In this document: piece by piece, positions 1 through 8,720 of the stretch
Layout: every line of letters begins with the position of its first letter
Numbering within the stretch: the first letter of the stretch is position 1
Assembly: GCF_000243815.2 (NCBI RefSeq)
Contig: NZ_AHMT02000052.1
Location: 131,001 to 195,000, forward strand
Reading direction: 5' to 3'
DNA: 64,000 nucleotides
Source: Leptospira alexanderi serovar Manhao 3 str. L 60
GTDB taxonomy: Bacteria; Spirochaetota; Leptospiria; Leptospirales; Leptospiraceae
Position numbers and translations under genes: made by a program
The notes under the pieces: generated by a model
Database searches by the model: none
Seen by the model: the letters and a program-made list of their open reading frames with translations, nothing else
Told to the model about the DNA's origin: nothing

Positions 1-474
1 TTAGATGGAATTTGGCCTCATAATTTTAGTCTAACGGAAGTTCAGGCTGCTTTAGGATCCGTTTTATTAAAACGAATTGCTTTATTAACGGAAGAAAGGA
101 GAAAAAGAGCGCAGAGATTTATAAATTCATTTAGTGAATTTGAGGAATTATTTTTTCAAAAACAAAACGATTTCAAAGCTCATAGTTATCATCTTTTAGT
201 AGCTAAATACAAAACTGCAAATAATGGGAAAAGTAGAGACGATTTAATTTCTATTTTGAGTAAAAAATATAAGATTCAAGTTATTGTTCAATACTATCCT
301 TTGTACAGATATGATTTATTTAAAAAGATGGGACATGCTAAAGCGATTTGCCCGGCGAGTGATGATTTTTTTGATAATATGATTTCCTTTCCGTTTCATA
401 TTTGGATGAGTGAAAATGATTTTGATTATATGATTGCATCGGTAAAACAGGCTCTAATAGAATTGCGGAATTGA
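1..474 (+). CDS. DegT/DnrJ/EryC1 family aminotransferase, C-terminal part (5' end outside window)
   Basis: This is the last 157 codons of a PLP-dependent sugar aminotransferase, open from base 1. The stretch PHNFSLTEVQAALGSVLL matches the family block in which an Asn/Phe-Arg/Ser motif precedes a Gln-Ala-Ala-Leu-Gly helix. The tail ends in YYPLYRYDLFKKMG and a final SFPFHIWMS segment, the usual DegT C-terminal substrate-cap region. The catalytic lysine lies upstream and cannot be checked. It sits directly before a CMP-transferase and a KdnB-like oxidase. It could therefore be the aminotransferase (KdnA role) of an 8-amino-octulosonate pathway; that role is inferred from neighbours only. Family call is firm, substrate is not. 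Confidence 0.85.
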   Translation, partial: LDGIWPHNFSLTEVQAALGSVLLKRIALLTEERRKRAQRFINSFSEFEELFFQKQNDFKAHSYHLLVAKYKTANNGKSRDDLISILSKKYKIQVIVQYYPLYRYDLFKKMGHAKAICPASDDFFDNMISFPFHIWMSENDFDYMIASVKQALIELRN

Positions 475-479
475 TTTGT

Positions 480-1109
480 ATGAATTTAGCAGTAATTCCG
501 GCCAGGGGTGGTAGTAAGGGACTGCCGGGAAAAAATATAAAGAACTTATGTGGTAAACCTCTAATCGCTTGGTCTATTGAAGCGGCAAAAAGAGCCAAAA
601 GAATTGATAGATTTATTGTTTCAACTGACAGCGAAGAAATTGCGGCCGTAGCAAAAGAATGGGGGTGTCCAGTTTTGAAAAGACCTGATGAGTTGGCGAC
701 TGATGAAACGAAGACCATTTCCGTGCTTAGCCAAGTCTCAAAAGAAATTCCAGAAGCTGTAAATTTTATTCTTTTACAACCTACTTCACCAATTAGGGAT
801 GTAGGTTTAATTGATGAATGTTTGGATATATATGAACAAGGGAATTATTCGAATCTTGCTACTGGATATTGGTGCAAATATCAAGAGTTTGGAAAACATA
901 ATAACATGCGTCGTCAAGACTATAAAGGTTTTTTTTATGACGATGGCAACGTATATATTTTATCAAAAAAACTGGTTTCAGAAGGTCTATGGTTTGGGAA
1001 TCATATTTGTCGCCATGTTATTTCAAAACATCAAAATTTTGAAATAGATGACGAAATTGATTTTGTAATACTGGAAGCTTTATTAAACAAATACGGAACA
1101 ATTAATTAA
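480..1109 (+). CDS. NeuA-type acylneuraminate/ulosonate cytidylyltransferase
   Basis: The 209-aa protein would transfer CMP from CTP to a 2-keto-3-deoxy sugar acid. The N terminus carries the CTP-binding signature IPARGGSKGLPGKNIK (about residues 5-20), followed by GKPLIAWSIEAA and later LQPTSPIR, all standard in the NeuA/PseF/LegF family. Length fits the short single-domain form. I chose ATG 480 rather than the in-frame TTG at 471, because the protein then starts with MNLAVIPARGG as in relatives; the gene follows the aminotransferase stop by 5 bases. It is flanked by an aminotransferase and a KdnB homologue, so the substrate may be an amino-octulosonate rather than sialic acid (inference). 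Confidence 0.85.
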   Translation: MNLAVIPARGGSKGLPGKNIKNLCGKPLIAWSIEAAKRAKRIDRFIVSTDSEEIAAVAKEWGCPVLKRPDELATDETKTISVLSQVSKEIPEAVNFILLQPTSPIRDVGLIDECLDIYEQGNYSNLATGYWCKYQEFGKHNNMRRQDYKGFFYDDGNVYILSKKLVSEGLWFGNHICRHVISKHQNFEIDDEIDFVILEALLNKYGTIN

Positions 1110-1178
1110 TGTTTTGTTCCGGAACTTTAAAATAATCAATAGATCTTAAAATTATATTACATAGATAAGGATAATTAA

Positions 1179-2246
1179 ATGGCCTCTCTTAGAATTTTTA
1201 AACAAGTGCCGCGTTTGCTTTTCGGCGTAAATACAATTGATCGAATAAATGAGTTATTACCTAAAAAAGATGATGAAGATTATTACATTTTTATAATAGA
1301 TGACGTTCATAAAAATGGAACTGTACTCAATCGATTAAGGCGTGCAAGTGAAGATATAATTGAATGGTTTCCAGCAAGCGTAAAGGAGCCTTCAACATTG
1401 CAGATCGATACTTTAAGAGATAAGTTTATTCAAACCCGAAATTATAAATTACCGAAAGCGATCGTGGGCGTAGGGGGCGGAAGCACGATGGATGTGGCGA
1501 AAGCTGTGTCTGTAATGATGTGTAACGAAGGTTCTGCTTCACAATATCAAGGTTGGGATCTTGTTCCAAAGCCTGGAATTTTTAAGATAGGAATTCCAAC
1601 CGTAGCAGGTTCTGGAGCCGAGGCTAGCCGCACGGCTGTTTTAATGGGTAAAGAACGTAAGTTTGGGATTAATAGTGATCATAGTATGTTCGATGCAATT
1701 ATATTAGATAGTTCTTTAATAAAAAATGTCCCAATTGCCCAAAGATTTTATTCGGGTATGGATTGTTATATTCACTGTGTAGAGAGTTTACAAGGAACAA
1801 TGATTAACGAACTTGCCAAAGGTAATGCAAGCAAGGCATTAGAGCTTTGTGAGAAAGTTTTTTTATCAGATGGCGATGACGATATGTTGCTTACAGCTTC
1901 CTATATGGGAGGGGTGTCCATCGTGAATTCTGAAGTTGGCGTTTGTCATGCTTTATCCTACGGACTTAGTCTTGAATTGGGGTATAGGCATGGTTTTGCG
2001 AATTGTGTCGCATTCAATGTTTTAGAAGAATACTACGGTCCTTGGGTAGATCGCTTTCGAGAAATGCTAAAAATTCACAAAATCGAATTACCAAAAAATG
2101 TTTGTAAATCACTCGATAGAGCGGCAATGGACCGTATGGTGAATATGACTCTCAAAATGGAAAGACCTCTTACGAATGCACTTGGGGAGAATTGGAAAGA
2201 TAAAATGACACCAGCGAAAATTATTGGTTTATACGAGAGAATGTAA
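1179..2246 (+). CDS. kdnB: KdnB-like iron-dependent 3-deoxy-octulosonate 8-oxidase
   Basis: A 355-aa group III (iron-containing) alcohol dehydrogenase. The NAD(P)-binding GGGSTMDVAKAVS lies at about residues 99-111. Metal-ligand blocks follow: GMDCYIHCVESL, VGVCHALSYGL and GYRHGFANC. The stretches YQGWDL, GSGAEASRT and YSGMDCYIHC agree with what I remember of Shewanella KdnB. That enzyme oxidises C8 of Kdo so that KdnA can aminate it to 8-amino-3,8-dideoxy-octulosonate. The partial aminotransferase and CMP-transferase immediately upstream fit such a pathway. The family assignment comes from motif memory; a database comparison should confirm it. Cytoplasmic. The next gene begins at the base after its stop. 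Confidence 0.75.
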   Translation: MASLRIFKQVPRLLFGVNTIDRINELLPKKDDEDYYIFIIDDVHKNGTVLNRLRRASEDIIEWFPASVKEPSTLQIDTLRDKFIQTRNYKLPKAIVGVGGGSTMDVAKAVSVMMCNEGSASQYQGWDLVPKPGIFKIGIPTVAGSGAEASRTAVLMGKERKFGINSDHSMFDAIILDSSLIKNVPIAQRFYSGMDCYIHCVESLQGTMINELAKGNASKALELCEKVFLSDGDDDMLLTASYMGGVSIVNSEVGVCHALSYGLSLELGYRHGFANCVAFNVLEEYYGPWVDRFREMLKIHKIELPKNVCKSLDRAAMDRMVNMTLKMERPLTNALGENWKDKMTPAKIIGLYERM

Positions 2247-3224
2247 ATGGAAAATTATAAAAAAGAATCCGATGCAATCAAAACCTTAACGCGGATAAAG
2301 GGACCTGAGTTCGAAGAATATAGAAAAAGATGGGACCTGGTAAATAATTTTGAATTGGAAACTGAGTTTCCGATGTTTCTCCATATCGAAACCAGTTTTA
2401 AATGTAATTTTAGATGTCCTATGTGTGTCCAGGGTGTACCCGAATTAAAAGAAAAATTCGGTTATAAAGAAAAGATGACTACGGAAAGTATTACTAAAAT
2501 TCTATTAGAAGGTAAAAAATACAATACGCCTTCAGTGTCATTTCAAGGGGATAATGAACCATTTTTGAATAAAGAAATTACTGATTGGTTCAGACTTGCT
2601 ATTGAGTTTGGCTATCTTGATGTAATGGTGAATACAAACGGATCTCTTGTAACTGAGGAACTTGCTGAAAAAATTATCAAATCTGGTTTAACAAGAATTA
2701 GATTTAGTTTGGATGCGATCAATGAAGATACGTATAAGAAAATTAGGATTGGAGGAAAGTTCGAACAAGTGATGAAGAATATAGATAATTTTCTTCGTAT
2801 TCGTAAAGAATTAAACTCTGAACTTCCTATTGTAGGCGTAAATTTCGTTCGAATGAAGGAGAATGAAAATGAAATAGATAAATTTATTAAATACTGGAAT
2901 GATAAAGTTGATTTCGTAGTAATCCAGGACTTTATGACACCGGATGTAGAAGGGGATTTTGAAAATCTTGCCGGGAAAGAAAAAGTAAATCACTATAATT
3001 TTAGATGTAATCAACCATGGCAAAGATTATATATTCGTGGGAATGGTGACGTGACTCCTTGTTGTGCTATGTTTAGTAGCTATTTAAAATTGGGAGATAT
3101 GACAAAATTAAACCTAGTAGATTTATGGAATAGTAAAGAGGCAAAGGATTTACGAAAAATTCATAAAGAGGGTCGATATCATGAAAACCCTATTTGTTTA
3201 AAATGCTCTAAAATGTCGGGTTGA
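2247..3224 (+). CDS. Radical SAM protein with SPASM-like C-terminal cysteines
   Basis: The 325-aa protein binds a [4Fe-4S] cluster through CNFRCPMC (Cys53, Cys57, Cys60), the radical SAM CX3CX2C motif. It continues with a TIM-barrel-like pattern (SFQGDNEPFLN; VNTNGSLV; RFSLDAINEDTYKKIR). The C terminus has extra cysteines (CNQPW, TPCCAMFS, CLKCSKMSG), typical of a SPASM auxiliary-cluster domain. The ATG directly follows the kdnB stop, so the two are probably cotranscribed. Radical SAM/SPASM proteins in surface-sugar loci can carry out dehydrogenation, epimerisation or deamination of sugars. The substrate here is unknown. Confidence 0.85.
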   Translation: MENYKKESDAIKTLTRIKGPEFEEYRKRWDLVNNFELETEFPMFLHIETSFKCNFRCPMCVQGVPELKEKFGYKEKMTTESITKILLEGKKYNTPSVSFQGDNEPFLNKEITDWFRLAIEFGYLDVMVNTNGSLVTEELAEKIIKSGLTRIRFSLDAINEDTYKKIRIGGKFEQVMKNIDNFLRIRKELNSELPIVGVNFVRMKENENEIDKFIKYWNDKVDFVVIQDFMTPDVEGDFENLAGKEKVNHYNFRCNQPWQRLYIRGNGDVTPCCAMFSSYLKLGDMTKLNLVDLWNSKEAKDLRKIHKEGRYHENPICLKCSKMSG

Positions 3225-3363
3225 TTCAAAAGAAGTATATTCGTAAAGGGAATTTCTATAAAAGTCGCAGCTTTTAAAAATCATATCGTGGAAAACTTAG
3301 AAAGGGTTTATAGTTTGCTATCATAACTAGAATGGCGATTTTTAGAATCTTTTGATAGTTATT

Positions 3364-3463
3364 AGAGTTGTTGAAAAATTAATTCTCCATTTATTTTTGT
3401 TTCACTAAAATGAACGATTGAAGCAGTTTTGTTAATCCCACAATTGAATTTTTCAACAACTCT
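3364..3463. repeat. MITE-like repeat, copy A (100 bp, TIR AGAGTTGTTGAAAAATT, 3-bp ATT duplication)
   Basis: A 100-bp element with terminal inverted repeats AGAGTTGTTGAAAAATT / AATTTTTCAACAACTCT, flanked on both sides by ATT (3361-3363 and 3464-3466). The reverse complement of copy B at 42847-42947 aligns with it along its whole length, including GAAGCAGTTTTGTTAAT in the interior. No coding capacity. The TIR resembles the ends of the IS fossil at 42655-43480, so it is probably a non-autonomous derivative. Confidence 0.85.
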
Positions 3464-3468
3464 ATTGT

Positions 3469-3590
3469 AAGAACCTGTTTCTCACCATTTAGCGAGGGCT
3501 CGCAACGTTAAAAATGATGAGGAACAGGTTCTTGCAGTTTACCTTTTTTGATAAAGTAAACCTGAGTTTTGGGACGTGCTGTAAGTTCTA
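3469..3590. repeat. Dispersed leptospiral-type repeat with long stem-loop (copy D1)
   Basis: The 427-bp gap 3225-3651 holds, besides the MITE, this repeat. Its 5' part forms a 16-bp inverted repeat with one mismatch (AAGAACCTGTTTCTCA at 3469-3484 pairing with TGAGGAACAGGTTCTT at 3518-3533). A small inner hairpin GCGAG-GG-CTCGC lies in the loop. The 3' part (TTGCAG...GATAAAGTAAAC...GAGTTTTGGGACGTGCTGTAAG) is alignable to 27490-27550 inside a coding region. No gene is visible in the rest of the gap. Confidence 0.65.
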
Positions 3591-3651
3591 AAAACCGTAT
3601 TGTAAAATAGATTGTACTGAAGATGTTGCTTACAAAGGGTGTATTATATTA

Positions 3652-4515
3652 ATGGAATGTTATTTATGTAAATCTGTATCAAGCACGAAGAGAGAAGGCC
3701 GTGTTCGAGACAATCCGAAATTGGAGATTTTGGAGTGTAACGAATGTGGGCTTGTGTATTTATCAAGTTTAAATCATATCACTGAACATCATTATGAAAA
3801 TTCTGGTATGCATGGTTCTGAAGTTGTATCTGTGCCAGATTGGTTGCGAGAATCCGATGCGGATGATGAAAGAAGATATAATTTTCTTAGATCAAAGTTA
3901 ATAAATAAGAGGCTTTTAGATTTTGGCTGTGGCGCGGGGGGGTTTCTTTTGAAGACTTTAAAAGAAACTTCGCTTTCCGAAGGTGTTGAGTTAGAATTAA
4001 GGCTTCAAGATTATTATAGGGAAAAAGAATTAAAGGTATGGACAAATTTAGAAAAAGTAATAAATGCAAATAGAAAATTTGATATCATTACTGCATTTCA
4101 TGTAATTGAACATTTAACAGATCCAAGAAAAACCATATTACAGTTGGCTTCTATACTCTCCGATCATGGAGAACTGATTATTGAAGTGCCTAGTTCCAAT
4201 GACGCTTTGCTTGTTCTTTATAAATCGGACGCCTTTTCTAAGTTTACTTATTGGAGCCAGCATTTATTTTTATTTAATAATGATACCTTGGCAAAACTTA
4301 TTAAGCAACTGGATTTGAAGTTGAATTGGATTAAGCAAATTCAAAGATATCCTTTGTCTAATCATCTTTATTGGCTTTCTAAAGGAAAACCTGGTGGGCA
4401 TATAAATTGGTCCTTTCTTGAAAATAAAGAACTTCACCGGGCTTATGAATCTCAACTTGCTTCGCTCGGTCTGTGCGATACCCTCATTGTAAGTGCTTCT
4501 GTAAATAAATCTTAG
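3652..4515 (+). CDS. Class I SAM-dependent methyltransferase with N-terminal zinc-binding module
   Basis: A 287-aa protein. Two CxxC pairs (Cys3/Cys6 and Cys29/Cys32) form a small zinc ribbon before the Rossmann domain, whose SAM motif is LLDFGCGAGGFLL. A post-motif IITAFHVIEHLTDP and a later HGELIIEVPS follow, the usual order for this fold. The zinc ribbon plus methyltransferase architecture is common among sugar C- and O-methyltransferases in O-antigen loci. It stands alone, with repeat-bearing gaps on both sides, so it may have its own promoter. The methylated sugar is unknown. Confidence 0.8.
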   Translation: MECYLCKSVSSTKREGRVRDNPKLEILECNECGLVYLSSLNHITEHHYENSGMHGSEVVSVPDWLRESDADDERRYNFLRSKLINKRLLDFGCGAGGFLLKTLKETSLSEGVELELRLQDYYREKELKVWTNLEKVINANRKFDIITAFHVIEHLTDPRKTILQLASILSDHGELIIEVPSSNDALLVLYKSDAFSKFTYWSQHLFLFNNDTLAKLIKQLDLKLNWIKQIQRYPLSNHLYWLSKGKPGGHINWSFLENKELHRAYESQLASLGLCDTLIVSASVNKS

Positions 4516-4736
4516 AAGATATATTATTCGCGATTTTTATAAAATTTGTTTATAGTGCGTCTAAAACTTAATTTTACTTTATTCGAAAAATTAAACTGCA
4601 AGATTCTATACCGATAGTGGACAAGTTCTAATAGGTTTAAGAGCAGTTTTAAGGTTATAAAAAATTCAAAGGAGAATTCATTGTTTGTGGGATCTTTTTC
4701 TAATTAATTCCCACTAAAAAGAATATAGCAGAGTCA
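4516..4736. other. Gap with decayed short repeat
   Basis: A gap of 221 bp without a plausible gene. The motif GTGGACAAGTTCTAA (4617-4631) matches the decayed repeats seen at 41486-41503 and 58638-58655. No clear terminator. Confidence 0.4.
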
Positions 4737-6542
4737 ATGAAAATATTATCAATTTATTGGGGAATTTGTTCTAGTGCGTCTTTGTTTATAGATGGAAAAG
4801 TTGTCGCTTCGGTTCATGAGGAAAGATTTACGCGATTTAAAAATGACGATTCATTCCCGGTGCATTCTATCAAATATTGTTTGGAATCAGCGAAAATTAG
4901 TTCATCGGAATTAGATGGTGCGGCGATAGCCAGTTTTAGTAGTCCTATTGATGATATAATGTTATTTAAAAGCCAATGGACGATTGATGATTATTTAAAG
5001 GAGCAGCATTTGAGGTGGAAGCCGTTTTTAGTGAATGGTGAAAAAGTTCTCAAGTCTGTTTTGGAAACATTTCCTGAAAAGAAAAAGGCCCAAATAAGTT
5101 CAGATAGTGATTATTTTAAGGATCTTGAGAATTTACCTTTTGAAGAAAGGCAAAACAAGTATGATATTGATAGAGAGCAAATTCTTGCTGAGTTTTTATC
5201 GATTGATAAAGCGAAAGTAAGAAGAATAGAGCATCATAGATGCCATGCAGCTTACTCTTACTATGCATCGAAATATCGTAATAAACCGGTTTTAGCCTTA
5301 ACCGTTGACGGTTGGGGAGACGGAAAAAACGCAACGATAGGTATTTTTGATGAAAAAGGTAAATATTCTCGAGTTTATGAAAGTGATCAATGTGCTATCG
5401 GTAGAATTTATCGTTATATGACTTTGATGCTAGGCATGAAGCCAAACGAACATGAATTTAAAGTAATGGGTTTAGCTCCTTACGGTAAGGAAACTCACGC
5501 CAAAAAAGCATTAGATATTTTGAGAAATACATTATATGTAGACGGAGAAGAATTTAAGTGGAAAGAGAAACCTAGAGATAGTTATTTCTGGTTCAAGGAG
5601 CGTTTTGAAGGTGTTCGATTTGATAACATTGCATTTGCTTTGCAAAAATGGACAGAAGAATTACTGGTTGAATGGATCAAGAATGTAATTAATAAATATA
5701 AAATACATGATATCGTGATAAGTGGCGGAGTCGCAATGAATATTAAGGCGATGGGTAAGATTGCGGATTTACCTGAGGTTAAGAGTCTTTTTATTGGAGG
5801 TTCTGCAAGTGATGAATCAATGGCTATAAGTTCTGGTATTTGCTTAGCGGAAGATTTGACTAATGAATTGTCTATGCAATGGAATTCAAATACTGTTGAG
5901 CCATTAACACGCTTATATCTAGGACCTTCGGCCCCCTTAAAAGAAGAGGAGAGAGCAGTAGGTAGCCTTGATAAAATGAAGTTTGAGATTATTGAAAACC
6001 CAGAAAGTCGACATATTGCAAAAGTACTTTTTGAAGGAAAAATTTTAGCAAGAGCGGCTGGAAGAATGGAATTTGGTCAACGGGCTTTAGGGAATCGTTC
6101 TATTTTAGCCGACCCAATTCATTTAAAAATAAAAGAAAAAATCAACTCAGCAATTAAAAGTAGGGATTTTTGGATGCCGTTTGCGCCAGTGGTTATGGAT
6201 ACTTTTGTCGAACGATATCTTATTAATCCGAAAGGTTTAGAATCGCCTCATATGACACTTAGTTTTGATACTACGGAGGAAGGTTATGATGCAATGAGCG
6301 CTGCATGCCATCCAGCTGATAGAACTGCCAGGGCACAAATACTTAAGGAGCAAGATAATCCAGAATTATATTCTCTCCTAAAAGCATTTCAACATTTAAC
6401 AGGAAGAGGTGCTCTTTTAAATACTTCTTTTAATCTCCATGGGTTTCCGATAGTTAATTCTCCACAGGAAGCGATAGATGTTTTGGTGAATTCGGGTTTA
6501 GACGGGTTAATTTTAAATCATTTTTTAATTTTAAAAAAATAG
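4737..6542 (+). CDS. NodU/CmcH family carbamoyltransferase
   Basis: A 601-aa protein that would transfer a carbamoyl group from carbamoyl phosphate to a sugar hydroxyl. The N-terminal ASKHA-type domain opens with a phosphate-binding block in which the usual NxxHDSS is replaced by IYWGICSSASL. It then has VHEERFTR, HHRCHAAYSYYAS (metal-binding histidines) and an ISGGVAMN block. The C-terminal YrdC-like part has GRMEFGQRALGNRSILADP, WMPFAPVV and LNTSFNLHGFPI, all classic for the family. Length is normal. The early histidine of NxxHDSS appears to be absent (YWGICSS), as in some relatives. Carbamoylated sugars are typical O-antigen decorations. Confidence 0.9.
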   Translation: MKILSIYWGICSSASLFIDGKVVASVHEERFTRFKNDDSFPVHSIKYCLESAKISSSELDGAAIASFSSPIDDIMLFKSQWTIDDYLKEQHLRWKPFLVNGEKVLKSVLETFPEKKKAQISSDSDYFKDLENLPFEERQNKYDIDREQILAEFLSIDKAKVRRIEHHRCHAAYSYYASKYRNKPVLALTVDGWGDGKNATIGIFDEKGKYSRVYESDQCAIGRIYRYMTLMLGMKPNEHEFKVMGLAPYGKETHAKKALDILRNTLYVDGEEFKWKEKPRDSYFWFKERFEGVRFDNIAFALQKWTEELLVEWIKNVINKYKIHDIVISGGVAMNIKAMGKIADLPEVKSLFIGGSASDESMAISSGICLAEDLTNELSMQWNSNTVEPLTRLYLGPSAPLKEEERAVGSLDKMKFEIIENPESRHIAKVLFEGKILARAAGRMEFGQRALGNRSILADPIHLKIKEKINSAIKSRDFWMPFAPVVMDTFVERYLINPKGLESPHMTLSFDTTEEGYDAMSAACHPADRTARAQILKEQDNPELYSLLKAFQHLTGRGALLNTSFNLHGFPIVNSPQEAIDVLVNSGLDGLILNHFLILKK

Positions 6543-6664
6543 AAAAGAGATTTAAATCATAAATAAGTTGTTTTTAAGAGCTTAGTGTTCCAAGATATTC
6601 TTGTGATTGATTTATTGAAAGTTGCTTTAAAAGCCATTTTATAGTATTACCTAGTCGTTCCTTG

Positions 6665-8431
6665 ATGAAAAGAAGTCTTGTTACCACTGCTTTGGAAGAA
6701 ACCTGGCCGGGTTTTGATGTTCCTATCTTGTTTTTAGGGGAATGGTGCAAAATCTACAACAGACGCAACATTTGGGAACGATTCGATTCAATAACGTTTC
6801 CTTATCATTGGGATGATCGGGAAAAATTTCAGAAAGATTATTTCAAGCTGCAAAGTTTATATGAGGATATTCTTTTACCAAGTGTTAGCCAAAATTTAAA
6901 TCGAATTCATAATACCGATCGAAGCTTGGAATTTTGGAGGATTTTGGTTGGTCCTTGGTTGGGACTATTCATTCACATAGTATACGACCGTTTCGAATCA
7001 ATACGTATTTTAAAAGAATCCAGTGACTTCGTTTTACCGCCAAGATTTGTGTACAACGAAGCGGATATCATTCCGAATGGAATGATGGAATTCTATAATT
7101 TTTTTGCAAATGATTATTGGAACCAATGGCTCTTTGGTTCTATTTTAGATTTCTTTTTTCAAAGAGATGATACACAATGTTTATTCATTCAGCCGTCTTC
7201 GGTTTATCATTCTAGAATATTTCAAAAATCTAAATCTTTTAAGGAAAGATGTAAGGATTATCTTTCTGAATTTCGTGTGAGAAAAAATGAAGCTTTTATT
7301 ATTGCGGATTATTTTCCTTTAAGATATTCCATTCTTTGGCAATTTAAGCTTAAGCAATTTCCAAGAAAAAGAAGAAATAAGACGCTTGAAGTTTTTGAAT
7401 TTGATAGGAAAATTCGAAATGATTGGCATCTTCCGCAATTTTCAGATGATAGTTTTTATTCTTTTATAAAGTCCATCTTACCTTTTCAAATCCCCAAAGC
7501 ATATATAGAAGGATTTGAAAAGGTAAAAGATATTACAAATTCAAAAGAATGGCCTACAAACCCTAAATTTATTTTTACAAGTAATAGTCATGTTGGAGAC
7601 GATATTTTTAAATTTTGGGCGGCAACAAAAAAAGAAAAAGGAGTTCCATTAATAATATCCCAGCATGGAGGATATTATGGAATAGGAAACATTTCTTTTT
7701 TAGAAGATCATGAAAAAAAGATTTCAAATCGCTATCTTACCTGGGGTTGGCATGACGAAGAATATGCAAATGTGATTCCTAATTTTTCTATTAAGATTGC
7801 TAATAAAAAAGATATTTGCTATAGCTCTAAGGGTTACGGATTACTTGTGGAACATTGTATGCCTCGTTATAGCTATTGGATACAAAATACGCCTGTGTCA
7901 GGCCAAATACTGAGATATTTTGATGATCAATACTCATTTATTAAGCATTTAACTCCAAAAGTAAGATCAAAGTTTTTAATTAAATTATATCCTGATGATT
8001 ATGATTGGAATCAAAAGGAACGATGGGAAAGTTTATATCTCACTTTGGCGTATGATAGTGGTCAAAAGTCGTTTGAAAGTGTAATGAGAAAAAGTAGGAT
8101 CTGCGTTACAACCTATAACGCAACTACGTATTTGGAATCTTTGGGGTTAAATATGCCTACTTTAATTTTTTGGAATCCTACTTATTGGGAATTAAGAAAA
8201 AGTGCGTTACCTTATTTTCAAATGCTAAAAGATGCGAGTATATTGTTCGAAAGTCCGATCACTGCTGCCACATATTTAAATGAAATATGGGATAATATTG
8301 ATGATTGGTGGCAAGAAAAGGAAAGACAAAGAATAAGAGGTATTTTTATAGAGAAATATTGTAGAAAAGTTATAAATCCTCTTCGTGTTTTAAATTTAAA
8401 CTTGGGTCTACGAAAAAATAATCAGTTTTAA
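6665..8431 (+). CDS. LIC12162-like putative surface-carbohydrate transferase
   Basis: This 588-aa protein opens with KRSLVTTALEETWP and LFLGEWCK, which I recognise as the start of the LIC12162 family (TIGR04331-type) of leptospiral transferases. The C-terminal half has PLIISQHGGYYG (about residue 340), LYPDDYDW, and CVTTYNATTYLESLGLNMPTL. This arrangement resembles the nucleotide-binding half of GT-B glycosyltransferases acting on ulosonic acids. No membrane segment or signal peptide. ATG 6665 is preceded by an in-frame TTG at 6662; the ATG is preferred. It may transfer the CMP-activated sugar made by the upstream genes (inference). Confidence 0.75.
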   Translation: MKRSLVTTALEETWPGFDVPILFLGEWCKIYNRRNIWERFDSITFPYHWDDREKFQKDYFKLQSLYEDILLPSVSQNLNRIHNTDRSLEFWRILVGPWLGLFIHIVYDRFESIRILKESSDFVLPPRFVYNEADIIPNGMMEFYNFFANDYWNQWLFGSILDFFFQRDDTQCLFIQPSSVYHSRIFQKSKSFKERCKDYLSEFRVRKNEAFIIADYFPLRYSILWQFKLKQFPRKRRNKTLEVFEFDRKIRNDWHLPQFSDDSFYSFIKSILPFQIPKAYIEGFEKVKDITNSKEWPTNPKFIFTSNSHVGDDIFKFWAATKKEKGVPLIISQHGGYYGIGNISFLEDHEKKISNRYLTWGWHDEEYANVIPNFSIKIANKKDICYSSKGYGLLVEHCMPRYSYWIQNTPVSGQILRYFDDQYSFIKHLTPKVRSKFLIKLYPDDYDWNQKERWESLYLTLAYDSGQKSFESVMRKSRICVTTYNATTYLESLGLNMPTLIFWNPTYWELRKSALPYFQMLKDASILFESPITAATYLNEIWDNIDDWWQEKERQRIRGIFIEKYCRKVINPLRVLNLNLGLRKNNQF

Positions 8432-8720
8432 TACTGAGCATAAATAGTATATAAGAAATCTTTTATCTTTACTTTGAATTTTAATTTCTTAAGGAAATTT
8501 TTGAAATAATGTTAGTATTTAATTTGTATGTCGCTAGTTTTCTAAATGCGGTTCAACGTATAGATCTAATAAATTTACGGCTTTCTTGAAGACCATGGGC
8601 GTTCTTAAATATGAAGAAATTCTTAAGCTTTATAAAGGTTTATTAGAATAAAATTGATATTACGAAAATAGTCTATGGCTATAATCTTGAATGCAATAAT
8701 TTCCATCTAATCTAAGTTTC

